From NCBI GenBank assembly GCA_000174895.1, contig ACOK01000086.1, positions 1 to 47,468 on the forward strand: 47,468 bases of DNA, in the 5' to 3' direction. A model generated the notes under the pieces. That model did not search any database. It saw only the letters and a program-made list of their open reading frames with translations, and was not told where the DNA came from. This document shows positions 17,715 to 28,200 of the stretch, one piece after another. The position numbers and the translations under genes were made by a program. The stretch is from Ruminococcus flavefaciens FD-1 (GTDB taxonomy: Bacteria; Bacillota; Clostridia; Oscillospirales; Ruminococcaceae). Every line of letters starts with the position of its first letter. The first letter of the stretch is position 1.

Positions 17715-18746
17715 TCACTTCCACATAAACGGCGGATAACAGTCAAGGTCGCCTCGGATATATCGTGCCAGAAGCATCGCCTGCACATAAGGGAGCATTC
17801 CCCATTCCACCTTTTCTTCAAGGAAGGGGTGCTTCAGTTCTTCGGATTTACGCTTCTGCCATGCACTGAAAAAGTTTTTGCGTCCATCCTCTGTAAGCAG
17901 CACTGCGCCGTCTTCACGCTTTACAAAATCGTCATTGCTGACAAGCCGCTTATTAATAAGCGTCAGAACAAATCTGTCGCACAGCACCGAACGGAACTCC
18001 TCCACCATATCGAGTGCAAGCGAACGTCTTCCGGGGCGGTCTGTGTGCATGAATCCAACATATGGGTCAAGTCCGACACTTTCAAGTGCACTTGTACACA
18101 TTCCTGTCGCCATTGAATACGCAAACGAAAGCAGCGCATTTACATTATCAAGCGGAGGGCGCTTGTTTCTTGTATCGAATCGGAAATCTTCCTTCTGCTG
18201 TAATATCATGTCATTGAACACCGAAAAGTAGACTGATGCCGCTTCTCCCTCAATTCCACGCAGACTGTCCATATCACTGCAATTTCTCGCCTGTTTTATG
18301 GAATTATTCAGAAACTCAGACTTTTTCCCGAACAAATCAGTATCTATTCTTGCACCATGGTCACGTATCATTCTTTCAAGCACCCATCGGCTGTTGAAGA
18401 GTTTTGCTGAGATCATGTTCTTTGCTACTTCAAGTGAACATTTTTCATTATCAGCAATTCTGTACTGCTGTCGGCGAAGCAGAACATTTCCTTTCAATTC
18501 ACCCTCAACACGGGCAATAAAGTGTCCGCTCCTGCTCATAAATACCAGTTCAATGCCATTTTTGACACATTTTCCCATAAGCGCAGGACTTGCACCTGCA
18601 TGGCCGAAAGTCATGATACGCTCAATATTATGCAGCGGAACTCTGCCTATCTCAGTTCCCTCCTGACTTATAACAAGGTTTTCGCCGTCAAGAGAAAGAT
18701 ATCTGTCGGGACTATTCACATAAACAGTATTCAGCAGTTTCTTCAT
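17715..18746 (-). CDS. cas1: CRISPR-associated endonuclease Cas1 (type I-C)
   Basis: A 343-residue protein of full Cas1c length. The N-terminal beta-sandwich starts Leu-Asn-Thr-Val-Tyr-Val. The catalytic metal ligands are visible: Glu166 in Arg-Gly-Ile-Glu-Gly, His234 in Phe-Met-His-Thr-Asp, and the acidic pair near Asp246/Glu249 in Leu-Asp-Met-Val-Glu-Glu. It integrates prespacers at the leader end together with Cas2, with Cas4 trimming. The ATG overlaps the cas4 stop by four bases (ATGA), with GGAGGGAG just upstream, so translation is coupled. Confidence 0.97.
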   Translation of the reverse strand: MKKLLNTVYVNSPDRYLSLDGENLVISQEGTEIGRVPLHNIERIMTFGHAGASPALMGKCVKNGIELVFMSRSGHFIARVEGELKGNVLLRRQQYRIADNEKCSLEVAKNMISAKLFNSRWVLERMIRDHGARIDTDLFGKKSEFLNNSIKQARNCSDMDSLRGIEGEAASVYFSVFNDMILQQKEDFRFDTRNKRPPLDNVNALLSFAYSMATGMCTSALESVGLDPYVGFMHTDRPGRRSLALDMVEEFRSVLCDRFVLTLINKRLVSNDDFVKREDGAVLLTEDGRKNFFSAWQKRKSEELKHPFLEEKVEWGMLPYVQAMLLARYIRGDLDCYPPFMWK

Positions 18747-19384
18747 TGATCTCCCTCCGTATCCAGCATTTTTTCAACATAGTCTGATGCTTTTTTATTA
18801 CCGCATATGACCGGAAGGCAGATATTTTTCAGTGAACAGGCATTACAGCATTTTCTCCGCTTCACTTTCGGGGTGTACTGCTTTTTGTAAAGATCATGCA
18901 TCTCATTGATAATATCCTCTGTACGTTTACGCAGTTCAGCATCAAATACAACTTTTACCCTGCGGCGTATCTCACCGTAATAGAGATAACCGAACGGGAT
19001 ATCACAGCAAAGCATATCTTCAAGACACATCGCCTGTGCCGTAAGCTGAACTGTATCGCAGTCATCCTCTTTAGGCTCTCCCCTTTTGTATTCAACAGGA
19101 GTGACAGTATATTTTCCATCAAGCCCGAATAACTCAATGCCATTATCGGACTTACGCAGTTCCACCGCATCGCATTCCCCTGAAATACCGAGCCTTGCAG
19201 AGGATACAGCCATTGCACGGGTTATGACCAGTTCGCCTCGCTTTTCATGGAAATCCGCATCATGAACACGTTCATGCATGATATTTCCGTCAACTGTCCG
19301 TGAGTTTTCCTCCCATTGCTGTTCAATATGTATCAGCGCCCACTGTCTGCGGCAGAAAGCAAAATGCTGAACACCTGAAAGCAT
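18743..19384 (-). CDS. cas4: CRISPR-associated exonuclease Cas4, N-terminus shortened by a stop codon
   Basis: From ATG 19384 the frame gives 213 residues with the Cas4/RecB nuclease layout: Phe-Cys-Arg-Arg-Gln-Trp (first cluster Cys at residue 11), Met-His-Glu-Arg-x-His, Gly-x-Cys-Asp, Pro-Val-Glu-Tyr-Lys-Arg-Gly, and a C-terminal Cys cluster (Cys-Cys-x-x-Cys ... Cys) for the Fe-S cluster. Cas4 trims prespacers and selects those with a PAM. The family normally starts about ten residues earlier. Here those codons are present (Ser-Glu-Asp-Glu-Tyr-Leu) and are preceded by ATG ATG TAA at the cas7 stop, where relatives would have a sense codon such as Tyr. Translation must therefore re-start 18 nt after the stop, from a weak site. 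All catalytic residues remain downstream of ATG 19384. Confidence 0.9.
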   Translation of the reverse strand: MLSGVQHFAFCRRQWALIHIEQQWEENSRTVDGNIMHERVHDADFHEKRGELVITRAMAVSSARLGISGECDAVELRKSDNGIELFGLDGKYTVTPVEYKRGEPKEDDCDTVQLTAQAMCLEDMLCCDIPFGYLYYGEIRRRVKVVFDAELRKRTEDIINEMHDLYKKQYTPKVKRRKCCNACSLKNICLPVICGNKKASDYVEKMLDTEGDQ

Positions 19385-19407
19385 CAGATACTCGTCTTCG
19401 CTTTACA

Positions 19408-20271
19408 TCATATCAGATCTTCATATTTCTCGCAGGCAAGTCCGTCAAGTTCGTTGAGCTTCACATCGTAATCATCAAATGATGTCGGACGGCTGATTCC
19501 TTCTTTCAGTTTTAATTCCAGCTGTCTGTGCACTTTAGCCGAAGAATATTTAGGAGTTTTCCCCTCATGTTTCCACCAGTAAAGACGGCATACCTCCATG
19601 CTTCCGTCAGGACGGGCAGAAGAAGTGTCGTTCTCAAACAGTGTAAGAAGCGCCTGCTTTATCTTTTCGGCATCCTCATCGGTAAAACCTGTTTTTTCCG
19701 CAAGCTGACAGTTTATACTTCCGTTTATAACGTAGAGTCCGAACTCGACACGATGCTTCATGCCCATTGTATCAGAAGCCTTGCCTTCTTTTCCGCCTTC
19801 ACTATTGACGCTTTTGGTTATCTGCATACTCACAATATCAACAGGAGACACGCTGACAGCCTGTTGAATTGAAACAGGACCTCTTACACCTACGGATACA
19901 GCGTCGCCCTTGAAAGCGAATACCTGACCGAAACTGCGTACATCTATCCATTCAGCGCAGGCAGTTTTAGCATACTCATCCCTGTCGGTATTTTTTCCCT
20001 TGCTTATAGCCTTGATAGCTTCATTTCCGTCCGCCCTTGCACGAAGGCTGTCGAATCCGTCATCGCATCTGTCATCAGACTGTACAAATATCTTCTCTCC
20101 CATATCCTGCAAGCGGTTGCGGATCTTTCTCTTGATGCAAACATCGGATATCTCGCCAAGGCCGTCATAATTTTCTCGGGGACGGTTTCCATTGAGCGGA
20201 TCGCCGTTAGGATTTGCATTCTTAGCTGTGATAAGCATTGAAAAATCTATTTTGTTCTGTAAAACTCCCAT
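19408..20271 (-). CDS. cas7: type I-C Cascade backbone protein Cas7 (Csd2)
   Basis: A 287-residue RAMP protein. The opening Asn-Lys-Ile-Asp-Phe, then Asn-Ala-Asn-Pro-Asn-Gly-Asp-Pro followed by Asn-Arg-Pro-Arg is the Csd2 signature. Several copies polymerise along the crRNA spacer and hold it for target pairing. The ATG follows the cas8c stop directly (TAAATG), so translation is coupled. The stop TGA overlaps the ATG once used by cas4. Confidence 0.97.
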   Translation of the reverse strand: MGVLQNKIDFSMLITAKNANPNGDPLNGNRPRENYDGLGEISDVCIKRKIRNRLQDMGEKIFVQSDDRCDDGFDSLRARADGNEAIKAISKGKNTDRDEYAKTACAEWIDVRSFGQVFAFKGDAVSVGVRGPVSIQQAVSVSPVDIVSMQITKSVNSEGGKEGKASDTMGMKHRVEFGLYVINGSINCQLAEKTGFTDEDAEKIKQALLTLFENDTSSARPDGSMEVCRLYWWKHEGKTPKYSSAKVHRQLELKLKEGISRPTSFDDYDVKLNELDGLACEKYEDLI

Positions 20272-20643
20272 TTATTTTTCCTCCTTATTATTGCCGTTAT
20301 ACATATATTCTGTAAAATGATGATAACCAAGTAAATACATTGGTTCAAGGCGATTATTATTCATAAAGGTTTTTTCATCCATCTTTGAAGTGATCTCATT
20401 TATCCATTTACTGTATTTGACCTGTGCTTTCCCGAGTTTATCCATATACGGACGAAGCCTTTCCTCGATTATGCCCCATGTCATATACGGGCGCTGAGAG
20501 AAAGCATTCCAGTATCTTCTTGCATTGGTAACCCTGACATTTCTTTCCTGTTCGTCATAGGCTTCACTTTCAGCCTTGTCAGCTATCGCAAGAAGACAGC
20601 CGTAAAGATAGCTTCTGTCGGTAATATTCGGATCGTAAGCCAT
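20272..20643 (-). CDS. cas11c: probable Cas11c small subunit from an internal start in cas8c
   Basis: An in-frame ATG at 20643 inside cas8c is preceded by AAAGGAGA with 7-nt spacing, better than many true starts in this window. It would yield the last 123 residues of Cas8c as a separate helical protein. In studied I-C systems the small subunit Cas11c is made in exactly this way from the 3' end of cas8c, at about this size. The call rests on that precedent plus the ribosome binding site; no protein data are available. Confidence 0.75.
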   Translation of the reverse strand: MAYDPNITDRSYLYGCLLAIADKAESEAYDEQERNVRVTNARRYWNAFSQRPYMTWGIIEERLRPYMDKLGKAQVKYSKWINEITSKMDEKTFMNNNRLEPMYLLGYHHFTEYMYNGNNKEEK

Positions 20644-22125
20644 TGAAACATCTCCTTTTCCGTCAATTATATTTTTTCGTATCATACCGCAAGCCGTTTC
20701 AAGTACACTGCGGTGATTGTAATTATTCTCATATGCCAGCGGATTCGACGCTTTCTGATACAGCGCATTAACGATATCCGACGGCAATTTTACACCATTT
20801 GTGATGCAGTTCAAAAGTCTCAGGATATTATCACGCATCAGCTTTTTGTCACAGTCAATAAATGCTCCCTGCTCCGTACCGAAAGCATATCTGACAATAT
20901 CATAGACACTGAAAGAATTTATCATCTTCATTTTCGATTTCCCATAAAATCTCAGCCAGGCAGTTTCAGAGTGCCATTTCTCGATATTTCTGAGATACTG
21001 CGAGCTTTCAAGTTCGGAGTACATTGAGATGTTGATGCGGCCTGTAGTTGCTGCATCAAGTCCCATTATCATTACTTTCGTATTGGGTTTAAGTCTCTCT
21101 CTTACGCCGAAAATACGCTTGTTAAGCATTTCCATATACAAAGGCATCGTAGACGGTATATCTGCCGCTTTTTCATCAGTCAGATCATCAAAAAATGAAT
21201 CATCGAAGAAACTTTCAGAGGTATCTGGAATAACCTGCATTGCACTCGCCCAGACAATGACAGTTAAAGAGTCAATGTTTTTGCCCTGTTTTTCTCTTAA
21301 CCAGCGCAGTGCATTATGTATCTTCTGAGAATACTCATATCCTACCGAAACAGCTTGTTCTTTATCCGCAAATCTTCCTCTGTAGGTGAATCCGCTTTCA
21401 TCATTTGCAGATATTATCTTTGCTTTATCGCCGCTATTGCGTATTTTGGACGGATGCTTGTATGTTGAGGGAACATATTCACCGGATGCGTAGCAAAGCT
21501 GCTTTTCTCCCATAAGACTGCTGTTGAACGATATAAAACTATCCTGCAATGATCTATCTTTCCATGTCTTAACAACAGAATCATTCGTAAAAACGATTAT
21601 ACGTACAAAACTATCCTCTTGTGCAATACCTGATATTTTTTCTTTTTCCTTAAATTTTCCTGACACTTCATCAATTTTTATAACATCAGCACTGACTAAG
21701 TCAGAGATCAGACATTTTTTATCAAGATACTTATAAAGAGCCCTGACAAACGGATGACTGTATTCTCCTGCCATCCATTTTCTGAGTTGATTCATGTAAT
21801 TGGTAAAATGTCCGGAATTATCAGCTTTTTTTCCATCTGCATAAGTGCTGTAATCCCCTGCGATATATATCAGTTTATCGGCAAAAGGCATTGCACAGAT
21901 ACCGCTGCTTCTTGTTGCAGAATCCTCAGTGGCAGGTATAACTGTAACGGCATCCGGCTTTTCAACTGTTTTTGCACCTTTAAAGTTGCCTTCAAGATCT
22001 ATCATGATCTCTATCTGTGCATTTGCAGTTGAATGCGCAACAGGAAGCATAACAGGCTCATTTTCACCGAATTCACGGTCACTGTTAAATTCGTATATCT
22101 TGTATAATTCGTCAGTCCAGCTCAC
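20272..22125 (-). CDS. cas8c: type I-C Cascade large subunit Cas8c (Csd1)
   Basis: A 617-residue protein. The GTG at 22125 is chosen as start because GGAGG lies 8 nt upstream and the family begins with Ser-Trp-x-x-Glu-Leu-Tyr. Csd1 features follow: Leu-Pro-Val-Ala-His-Ser, Val-Ile-Pro-Ala-Thr-Glu-x-Ser-x-x-Arg-Ser and Ala-Gly-Asp-Tyr in the first 110 residues. The protein recognises the PAM and recruits Cas3. Its start overlaps the cas5c end by 14 bases. The C-terminal 123 residues can be produced separately as Cas11c. Confidence 0.96.
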   Translation of the reverse strand: MSWTDELYKIYEFNSDREFGENEPVMLPVAHSTANAQIEIMIDLEGNFKGAKTVEKPDAVTVIPATEDSATRSSGICAMPFADKLIYIAGDYSTYADGKKADNSGHFTNYMNQLRKWMAGEYSHPFVRALYKYLDKKCLISDLVSADVIKIDEVSGKFKEKEKISGIAQEDSFVRIIVFTNDSVVKTWKDRSLQDSFISFNSSLMGEKQLCYASGEYVPSTYKHPSKIRNSGDKAKIISANDESGFTYRGRFADKEQAVSVGYEYSQKIHNALRWLREKQGKNIDSLTVIVWASAMQVIPDTSESFFDDSFFDDLTDEKAADIPSTMPLYMEMLNKRIFGVRERLKPNTKVMIMGLDAATTGRINISMYSELESSQYLRNIEKWHSETAWLRFYGKSKMKMINSFSVYDIVRYAFGTEQGAFIDCDKKLMRDNILRLLNCITNGVKLPSDIVNALYQKASNPLAYENNYNHRSVLETACGMIRKNIIDGKGDVSMAYDPNITDRSYLYGCLLAIADKAESEAYDEQERNVRVTNARRYWNAFSQRPYMTWGIIEERLRPYMDKLGKAQVKYSKWINEITSKMDEKTFMNNNRLEPMYLLGYHHFTEYMYNGNNKEEK

Positions 22126-22861
22126 CAATACCACCTCCGACAAATTCATCAAGTCCGATAAAGTTATCATGCTCCTTACCGAAAGGCTTTATGGGCATTT
22201 TTCTGATATGACGCTTCAGTGTGCATTCTTCGGGACGAATGAAATCTATAACTCCGTTATTCATTTCAGGCTGCCATAAACGAACAGTAAGCATATCCTT
22301 ATCGTCGTCATTTACCGCTTCATCCGCATAAGTTATGCCGTGATACATAAGTCCGTATGGAATTTTACCGCAGTTGTCATATGCACCTGTGCTTTCACCG
22401 AATTTACAGGGCTCAACATATCCCTGACACTCCCTTGTTCCGAGGAAAATATCACGCCGTCCGCCACGTTCGATCATGCGCTTGGCGATGTTATGATGCT
22501 TATTTTCGTTCCTGTCCTGTTCAAGTTCGGGGCGGTTCATATTCCACTCGAAATGCGCTCTGACCTGATAGTACACATCTTCAAGATAGGTGTAATATGC
22601 AAGGTCGTTTCCGCCTCCGTATTTTATCGGACGTATGCCTTTTCTGGCTGTACGTATGGGATTCATTATCCTCACGCTGTCTATATACCAGACTATTGTT
22701 GGCTTCCAGTATATACTGTGAAGAATGCCTTTCAGTGCCTCGTATGTGGGTATCGGATAGCTTGACTTCTCACCTCCCGCTCTTGTGAGGATATCCGAGA
22801 ACAGCGCATACCGTCCACGGACTGCAAATTCCACTGTGTTTCTGAATATTTCTTTTGGCAT
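22112..22861 (-). CDS. cas5c: pre-crRNA endoribonuclease Cas5c (Cas5d)
   Basis: A 249-residue RAMP protein. Type I-C lacks Cas6, and Cas5c both cuts the repeat and caps the crRNA 5' handle. The known catalytic Tyr/Lys/His triad of Cas5c has counterparts in Tyr40 (Ile-Pro-Thr-Tyr-Glu-Ala) and Lys121-His122 (Asn-Lys-His-His-Asn-Ile). The glycine-rich region Arg-Gly-Gly-Arg-Arg-Asp and the end Pro-Phe-Gly-Lys are also family-like. AGGAGGAGG precedes the ATG, 13 nt after cas3. Its last codons contain the ribosome binding site of cas8c. Confidence 0.96.
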   Translation of the reverse strand: MPKEIFRNTVEFAVRGRYALFSDILTRAGGEKSSYPIPTYEALKGILHSIYWKPTIVWYIDSVRIMNPIRTARKGIRPIKYGGGNDLAYYTYLEDVYYQVRAHFEWNMNRPELEQDRNENKHHNIAKRMIERGGRRDIFLGTRECQGYVEPCKFGESTGAYDNCGKIPYGLMYHGITYADEAVNDDDKDMLTVRLWQPEMNNGVIDFIRPEECTLKRHIRKMPIKPFGKEHDNFIGLDEFVGGGIGELD

Positions 22862-22874
22862 TTTCCTCCTCCTT

Positions 22875-25199
22875 TCAGAATATCAATAATTCCTTTTCTG
22901 CTCCTTCAATATCAATTCCGACTTCATCATTATAATGGATTCTGTCCAGGATCACCGCACCGCAGGAAATATCACGGAGCGCATTATTTTCATACAGCTT
23001 TCGTTCAGTTCCGATATAAATGCTTACAGTATATTTCTGGGCTTTTCTAAGAAGAAGCGATATATTTTCATGGCCGTTTTCGAGCCTGCTGACGATCTCC
23101 TCAGCCTCATTATTATATGGAACTATCACATCCCGTGTATTCTCATCGATCACCTTAAACAGCTTCCCTGCTGTTTTAAATGCCTGTGATTCAAATTGAC
23201 TGCACGTTTTGGGATCAGGCAGCATCTCATATCTATTGGTATTCAAAGAAAGATAATTCACAAGAGTTTCATTTTCAGGCACAGAATATGAAAGGTCATT
23301 CTTCTCAATGTCATACAATTCCCTGAAATAATCCGAAACAACATCAGGTAACGAAATATCTTCATTTTTCTTGTTATCTATAATGCGCTGAGTAATGTCC
23401 TGCGCTGTGGATATTTCTTTAAGATTCCCCAGTTTTTCTTCTTTCAGCTTTATAAGATAAACAGGACATTTATCTTTATTTTCGCCGTGTCTGTTGCATC
23501 TTCCTGCCGCCTGTACAGCGCTGTCAAGTCCTGCAAGTGACCGAACCACACATCTGAACGATATATCCACACCTGCTTCGATAAGCTGAGTAGTAACACA
23601 TATCACAGGCTTTTTTTCATTCAATAATCCACGTATCGCCTCGATTTTGTCACGGCGGTGCTGAGGACACATATTCGTGCTGAGATGCACCACTTCAACA
23701 TCATCTCCGCACTTTTCCTTTATAAGCTCATACATTTTCAGAGCCGAAGATTTGGTATTGACTATAACAAGCAGATCGCCTGATGATGTGAATTTCTCAA
23801 TGCAGAAATCAGCCGCTTCTTCATAGGAATAACCATATTCATCTATTTCCGGAATAATTTCGGTACGTCTGAATAATTCAAAATCAGCAGTAAAATCTCC
23901 TGTCATGCTTTCTTTTTCATCCATAAGCATAGGAAATCTGACATCATCCGTCACAGGCTGAGTTGCGGTACACAGTACAATTGCAGCACCGCATATATTT
24001 GAAAGAAAATTTACAGCAAGGTCAAACATATTCACACATTTCAGCGGTATCGACTGCACTTCATCAATAATTATTACCGACTTTGCAAGTCTGTGGAATC
24101 TGCGTACAGATGATGTTTTCCCTAAAAATAGAGCATTAAGTAACTGCACCATCGTTGTTGCGATAACAGGCTTGTCCCATCGCTCGGTATGAAGTTCATA
24201 TGCAGACAATTCTTCTGAATTATCAGACTTTTCCGCAAGGGCATCTGAATGATGTTCAATGAAATTATCATCACCTGCAATACCTTTTATTTCTTCACTG
24301 TTCTGCTCAAGTATGGACATAAAAGGTGCAGTGTAAAATATCTTCTCCATACCATGTTCAAGGCAGTATTCAATGGCAAATCTTAGTGACGAAAGAGTTT
24401 TTCCTCCGCCTGTGGGAACGATCAGTCTGCATATTTTCACATTATTCTTTGCAAAATCTGCACATCTGTCCGATATGCTTTTTCTCTGCTTTGATATGAC
24501 ATCCGTTCTGTCTGAAAAGCTATCCAGTTTCTTTTCCATATTGCTTTTCATGGAATGCCATAATTCAGTATTTCCTGGAAATTCTGGATATTCCTCATTA
24601 TCCATAAATGAAGCCGTATCGGTTCTGTCAGCATCTACAAGTGCAGATTCTATGAGACGTTCAAGCGATCCGAGATAAAAAGCGCAGTCGGTCTTATTTT
24701 TGGATATATTCTTTATTTTCTGACATATTGCTCTGTATTCATCATCCGCTTTTTTTAGAAATTCATCAAACTCATCATCGCTGATTATCTGTGAGAGGTT
24801 TTCTTTTATCTGATCATAGTTCTTATCATTCGCAATCCTGATATGAAAATAATCCCTGCAATTCTCATCTACCCAGTCATGGATCCCATGATGGGAAATG
24901 ATAACTCTTGCTATAAGCCGTGCAACACCTGAACGAGCCTTATCAGTATTCCCGGTTATATATTTTGCACCTGCATAACTGTGGTCGACCTCTCCACGGC
25001 TGAATCCTGATGTGCCCCTGATGTAGTTATCGAAATCAGTACACAGCTTACCGATATCATGAAGCAAACCTGAAAGTCTGCCGATATTTTCAGCACCAAA
25101 TAATTTGCAGTACCCTGCACAAAGTTCAGCCGTATTCCGACAATGCTCAATTACAGACTGTTCTCGTTTCATATCTGTCGAAATGTGTGCCGCAAACAT
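22875..25199 (-). CDS. cas3: CRISPR-associated nuclease-helicase Cas3 (HD + DExD/H)
   Basis: A 774-residue effector. The N-terminal HD nuclease has Leu-Leu-His-Asp-Ile-Gly-Lys (His47-Asp48) and a later His-His-Gly. The helicase motifs are Pro-Thr-Gly-Gly-Gly-Lys-Thr at about 262-268, Ile-Asp-Glu-Val-Gln (DExH variant) near 378, Cys-Thr-Ala-Thr-Gln-Pro as motif III, Glu-Ala-Gly-Val-Asp near 537 and Gln-Ala-Ala-Gly-Arg-Cys-Asn-Arg near 566. Cas3 is recruited by target-bound Cascade, then unwinds and degrades the DNA. GGAGGTGAATAA precedes the ATG. The gene follows the DUF1998 helicase by 23 nt with no terminator between, so the CRISPR effector shares its transcript. Confidence 0.97.
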   Translation of the reverse strand: MFAAHISTDMKREQSVIEHCRNTAELCAGYCKLFGAENIGRLSGLLHDIGKLCTDFDNYIRGTSGFSRGEVDHSYAGAKYITGNTDKARSGVARLIARVIISHHGIHDWVDENCRDYFHIRIANDKNYDQIKENLSQIISDDEFDEFLKKADDEYRAICQKIKNISKNKTDCAFYLGSLERLIESALVDADRTDTASFMDNEEYPEFPGNTELWHSMKSNMEKKLDSFSDRTDVISKQRKSISDRCADFAKNNVKICRLIVPTGGGKTLSSLRFAIEYCLEHGMEKIFYTAPFMSILEQNSEEIKGIAGDDNFIEHHSDALAEKSDNSEELSAYELHTERWDKPVIATTMVQLLNALFLGKTSSVRRFHRLAKSVIIIDEVQSIPLKCVNMFDLAVNFLSNICGAAIVLCTATQPVTDDVRFPMLMDEKESMTGDFTADFELFRRTEIIPEIDEYGYSYEEAADFCIEKFTSSGDLLVIVNTKSSALKMYELIKEKCGDDVEVVHLSTNMCPQHRRDKIEAIRGLLNEKKPVICVTTQLIEAGVDISFRCVVRSLAGLDSAVQAAGRCNRHGENKDKCPVYLIKLKEEKLGNLKEISTAQDITQRIIDNKKNEDISLPDVVSDYFRELYDIEKNDLSYSVPENETLVNYLSLNTNRYEMLPDPKTCSQFESQAFKTAGKLFKVIDENTRDVIVPYNNEAEEIVSRLENGHENISLLLRKAQKYTVSIYIGTERKLYENNALRDISCGAVILDRIHYNDEVGIDIEGAEKELLIF

Positions 25200-25222
25200 T
25201 TATTCACCTCCATTGTAACTTA

Positions 25223-28200
25223 TTAATTCTCACTCAATATCTCCCCCAGATATTTTTTAGCCAGACCTCTGTTAAGCCTGTCATGTACTCTCTGGTTCTC
25301 GTAATTGCACAGACAGCTGTAACAAGCACCGTTACCGTCTTCACCGCCGCAGGTGCAATCAGCAACGACCTTATAGGCTTCTTTCAGAACACCCTTCATT
25401 CCATCAGCACTGCCACTTGCTATCCTTGAAACATGGCCTGCTCCGCCGGGAACAGTATCATACAGCACAAAAACTGTATGAAGATTTCCACCACTTCTTG
25501 AATAATAGAGACAGCCGGAAATATCTTTTCTTTCAATTGAGTAGTATGCGCTGACTCCTTCCAGAAGTGCATACAGCACCGATAATGCCTGATCTTTCTC
25601 GAATTTCTTAGATATACTGATTATTGCTACATCTGTTTTAAGTTCATGACCAAGATATACCTTATCGAAAGTTTTATTGGCACAAGGTCTTCCCTCAGTC
25701 GTCCTGTGCTGTTCTTTACTGAAGCGTGAAATCTCGTTTATACCGCCTTTCTTTCTGACAGCATAGCCGCAGCTTCGGCACATATAAAACGGTGTCCTGT
25801 TCATTATCAGCAGTTCGTCATCCTTTGTCTTAGTAACGAAAATATCGACATCGTTTATAGTGAATTCATCTGTCATTCCGACGCTGTTTCCGATGTAATG
25901 AACATCGCCCCGATAAGTTCTGTCGGGCTTTTTAGTGGTTGCATTCTTTGAACGTATCTCCGAGACAAATCCGTACTGTGGGATTATGTAGCTTCCCATT
26001 TCTTCGACTTCACTGTTGCATATTCTGCATCGTCCCTGTATTTCTGATCTGTTCAGTGCTGTGTTGATACATCCGCATTCAGGATTTGTACAAACCGCAA
26101 ATGTATGCTCAATAAGTGCATGATTCTTTCGTGGAGGCAGTTTGATATATCTGCTCTTGTATAATTTTCCGTCAGCAACTATTTCGGAATCGGGAGCATA
26201 TTCAGCAATGGCTATGGCAAGATCACGGGAAAGTCTCAGTTTTGATGTACTCTGAAATCCATAGCTTGCAGGACTTGTGAACAATTCAACACTGTCCACA
26301 GGAAAACCATATTTCGGCAGTATGCTTTTTCGTGATAAATAGCTGAGGATATCCGTATCTTTGATGGTATTAACAGCATATCCGACATTTGAAGCTGTTT
26401 TGAGATTCTGAGGAGAACCGCTTTCTACCAACTCCTTTGCATAGTTTTCAAGCTGTTCGATGTCGCTTACGGTCTGCAAATAGGCTTCATACAGCTTTCC
26501 ATCGTCTGAAACAAGCTCGTCGAGCCATTTTTCTATCTTTGAATGCAGTTCATAAGGAATCGAATCATACAGTATCTTCATCAGACCATCGGGACGAGAT
26601 TCAATAAAATCACGGAATTTACCATAGTATTCCGAAAGAACAAATCCGTCCACAGTTGAAAAACTCTCCGGGACAAGTCTGAAAAATTCAGAAAGCCAAC
26701 AGGCATTAAGATGGCGCTGTACTATTTTTTCATTCGTGACCTTAAAACTCGGAGGAAGTATATGCCCCTTTATCATTTTCTCGGGATAACGATAAAAATT
26801 CAGATCATGAGATGACAAACGGCAGAATGTAAGCGCATATGCCGCACTGTCTGTTCTTCGGCCTGCTCGTCCTGCTCGCTGAATATAATTCGCAGGAGAC
26901 GGCGGCATATTCTTCATGAATACTGTTTCAAGATCGCCCACATCTACGCCCATTTCAAATGTAGTCGAACAACTCAGTACGTTTATCGCCTTATTCACGA
27001 ATTTATCCTGATACTCTTTGGCTTTCTCAATATCAAGCTGTGCGGTATGTTCCTTAACAATAAGATCGGAAATATCAAGCTCATTGTACACTCTGAAATA
27101 ATGGTTCTTCTCAAGTGCAGAACGATCAAACGGCATAAGAGTTCCTTTGCATCTGAATTCGGGGCATACTCCATCCGCATTCTTTGCTGTAATTCTTCCG
27201 CATTTTGAGCATACAAAAGTTTCAAGATCATCGGAATATACACTATACACCATAAATTCATCAATAAGCATACGATAGCCGACATTGTCATATGTTTCAA
27301 TGCTCTCATTGCGGACGAAAACATTTTCCCACAGCTGGAGGAGGAAATCATTTATCACTCCTCTGTCCCACGGAGTGCCGTTCATTTTTTCGGTCAGCTT
27401 GGTCATATAATTGATACATATGTTTTCTCTGTCCGATGTCCATGTTGACCTTGATGAGAATTTTTCTGACTGATTCTCCTTACTTGGCGCAATAGTCTGA
27501 ACTGCTGATGAAAACTGAAAAAACTCCTTGTCATCATCGCTGAGATCGGTTATCGTCTCATATTTGATCGCCCTCTTACGTCTGAATCCATCAGCAAGCA
27601 CTTCAATAACGGTGTTCGTCTCACCATTTGGAAATACGGGAAGATCGCCTAATTTATGCTTGTATCTGAAAGAAATGATACCCAGCTTTTCAAGGCTGTT
27701 TCTCTCATCAGTGACCATTTCGTTCATTATTGTCATTAGCGCTTCTTCTTTTCTTCTGTCGGGAACGTATATATTATACTTTGAAAAAGCAGCTTCAAGA
27801 TGACGGCAAAGAACAGACGGCAATACACCGCCTCTGTATTCGGCAGAATGTTCTTTTAAAACTTCAAGAAGTATTCTTCGCCTGAGAAGTGCATGATATG
27901 TGATATCGAAATACACAGCAAAATGTGCCGCTTCCTGTCGGCTGTCCGAAAAAATGAGATACTGCTTCGCAAGTTTATGAGTCTCATTCTTTACGATAGT
28001 CTGCGGCTGCATTGCCGAAAATCCGAACAGGTCTTTCTCGGGTGAAGCCTTTTTCACTGTATGGATCACATTCTTAGATGACGGTATTTCGCCGTAAAGT
28101 GCAGTACCAATAACACTTGCGGCGGCAGATTGACCCATATAAAAATCACGCAGAACATTTCCTGCATTAGCAGATGAATCACAGCTAAGGCATTTTTTTA

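Noticed and set aside
17711..17821. N-terminal extension of Cas2
   Set aside because: It overlaps the end of cas1 in another frame; the family starts at the Met before Leu-Ile-Leu-Val-Thr-Tyr-Asp.
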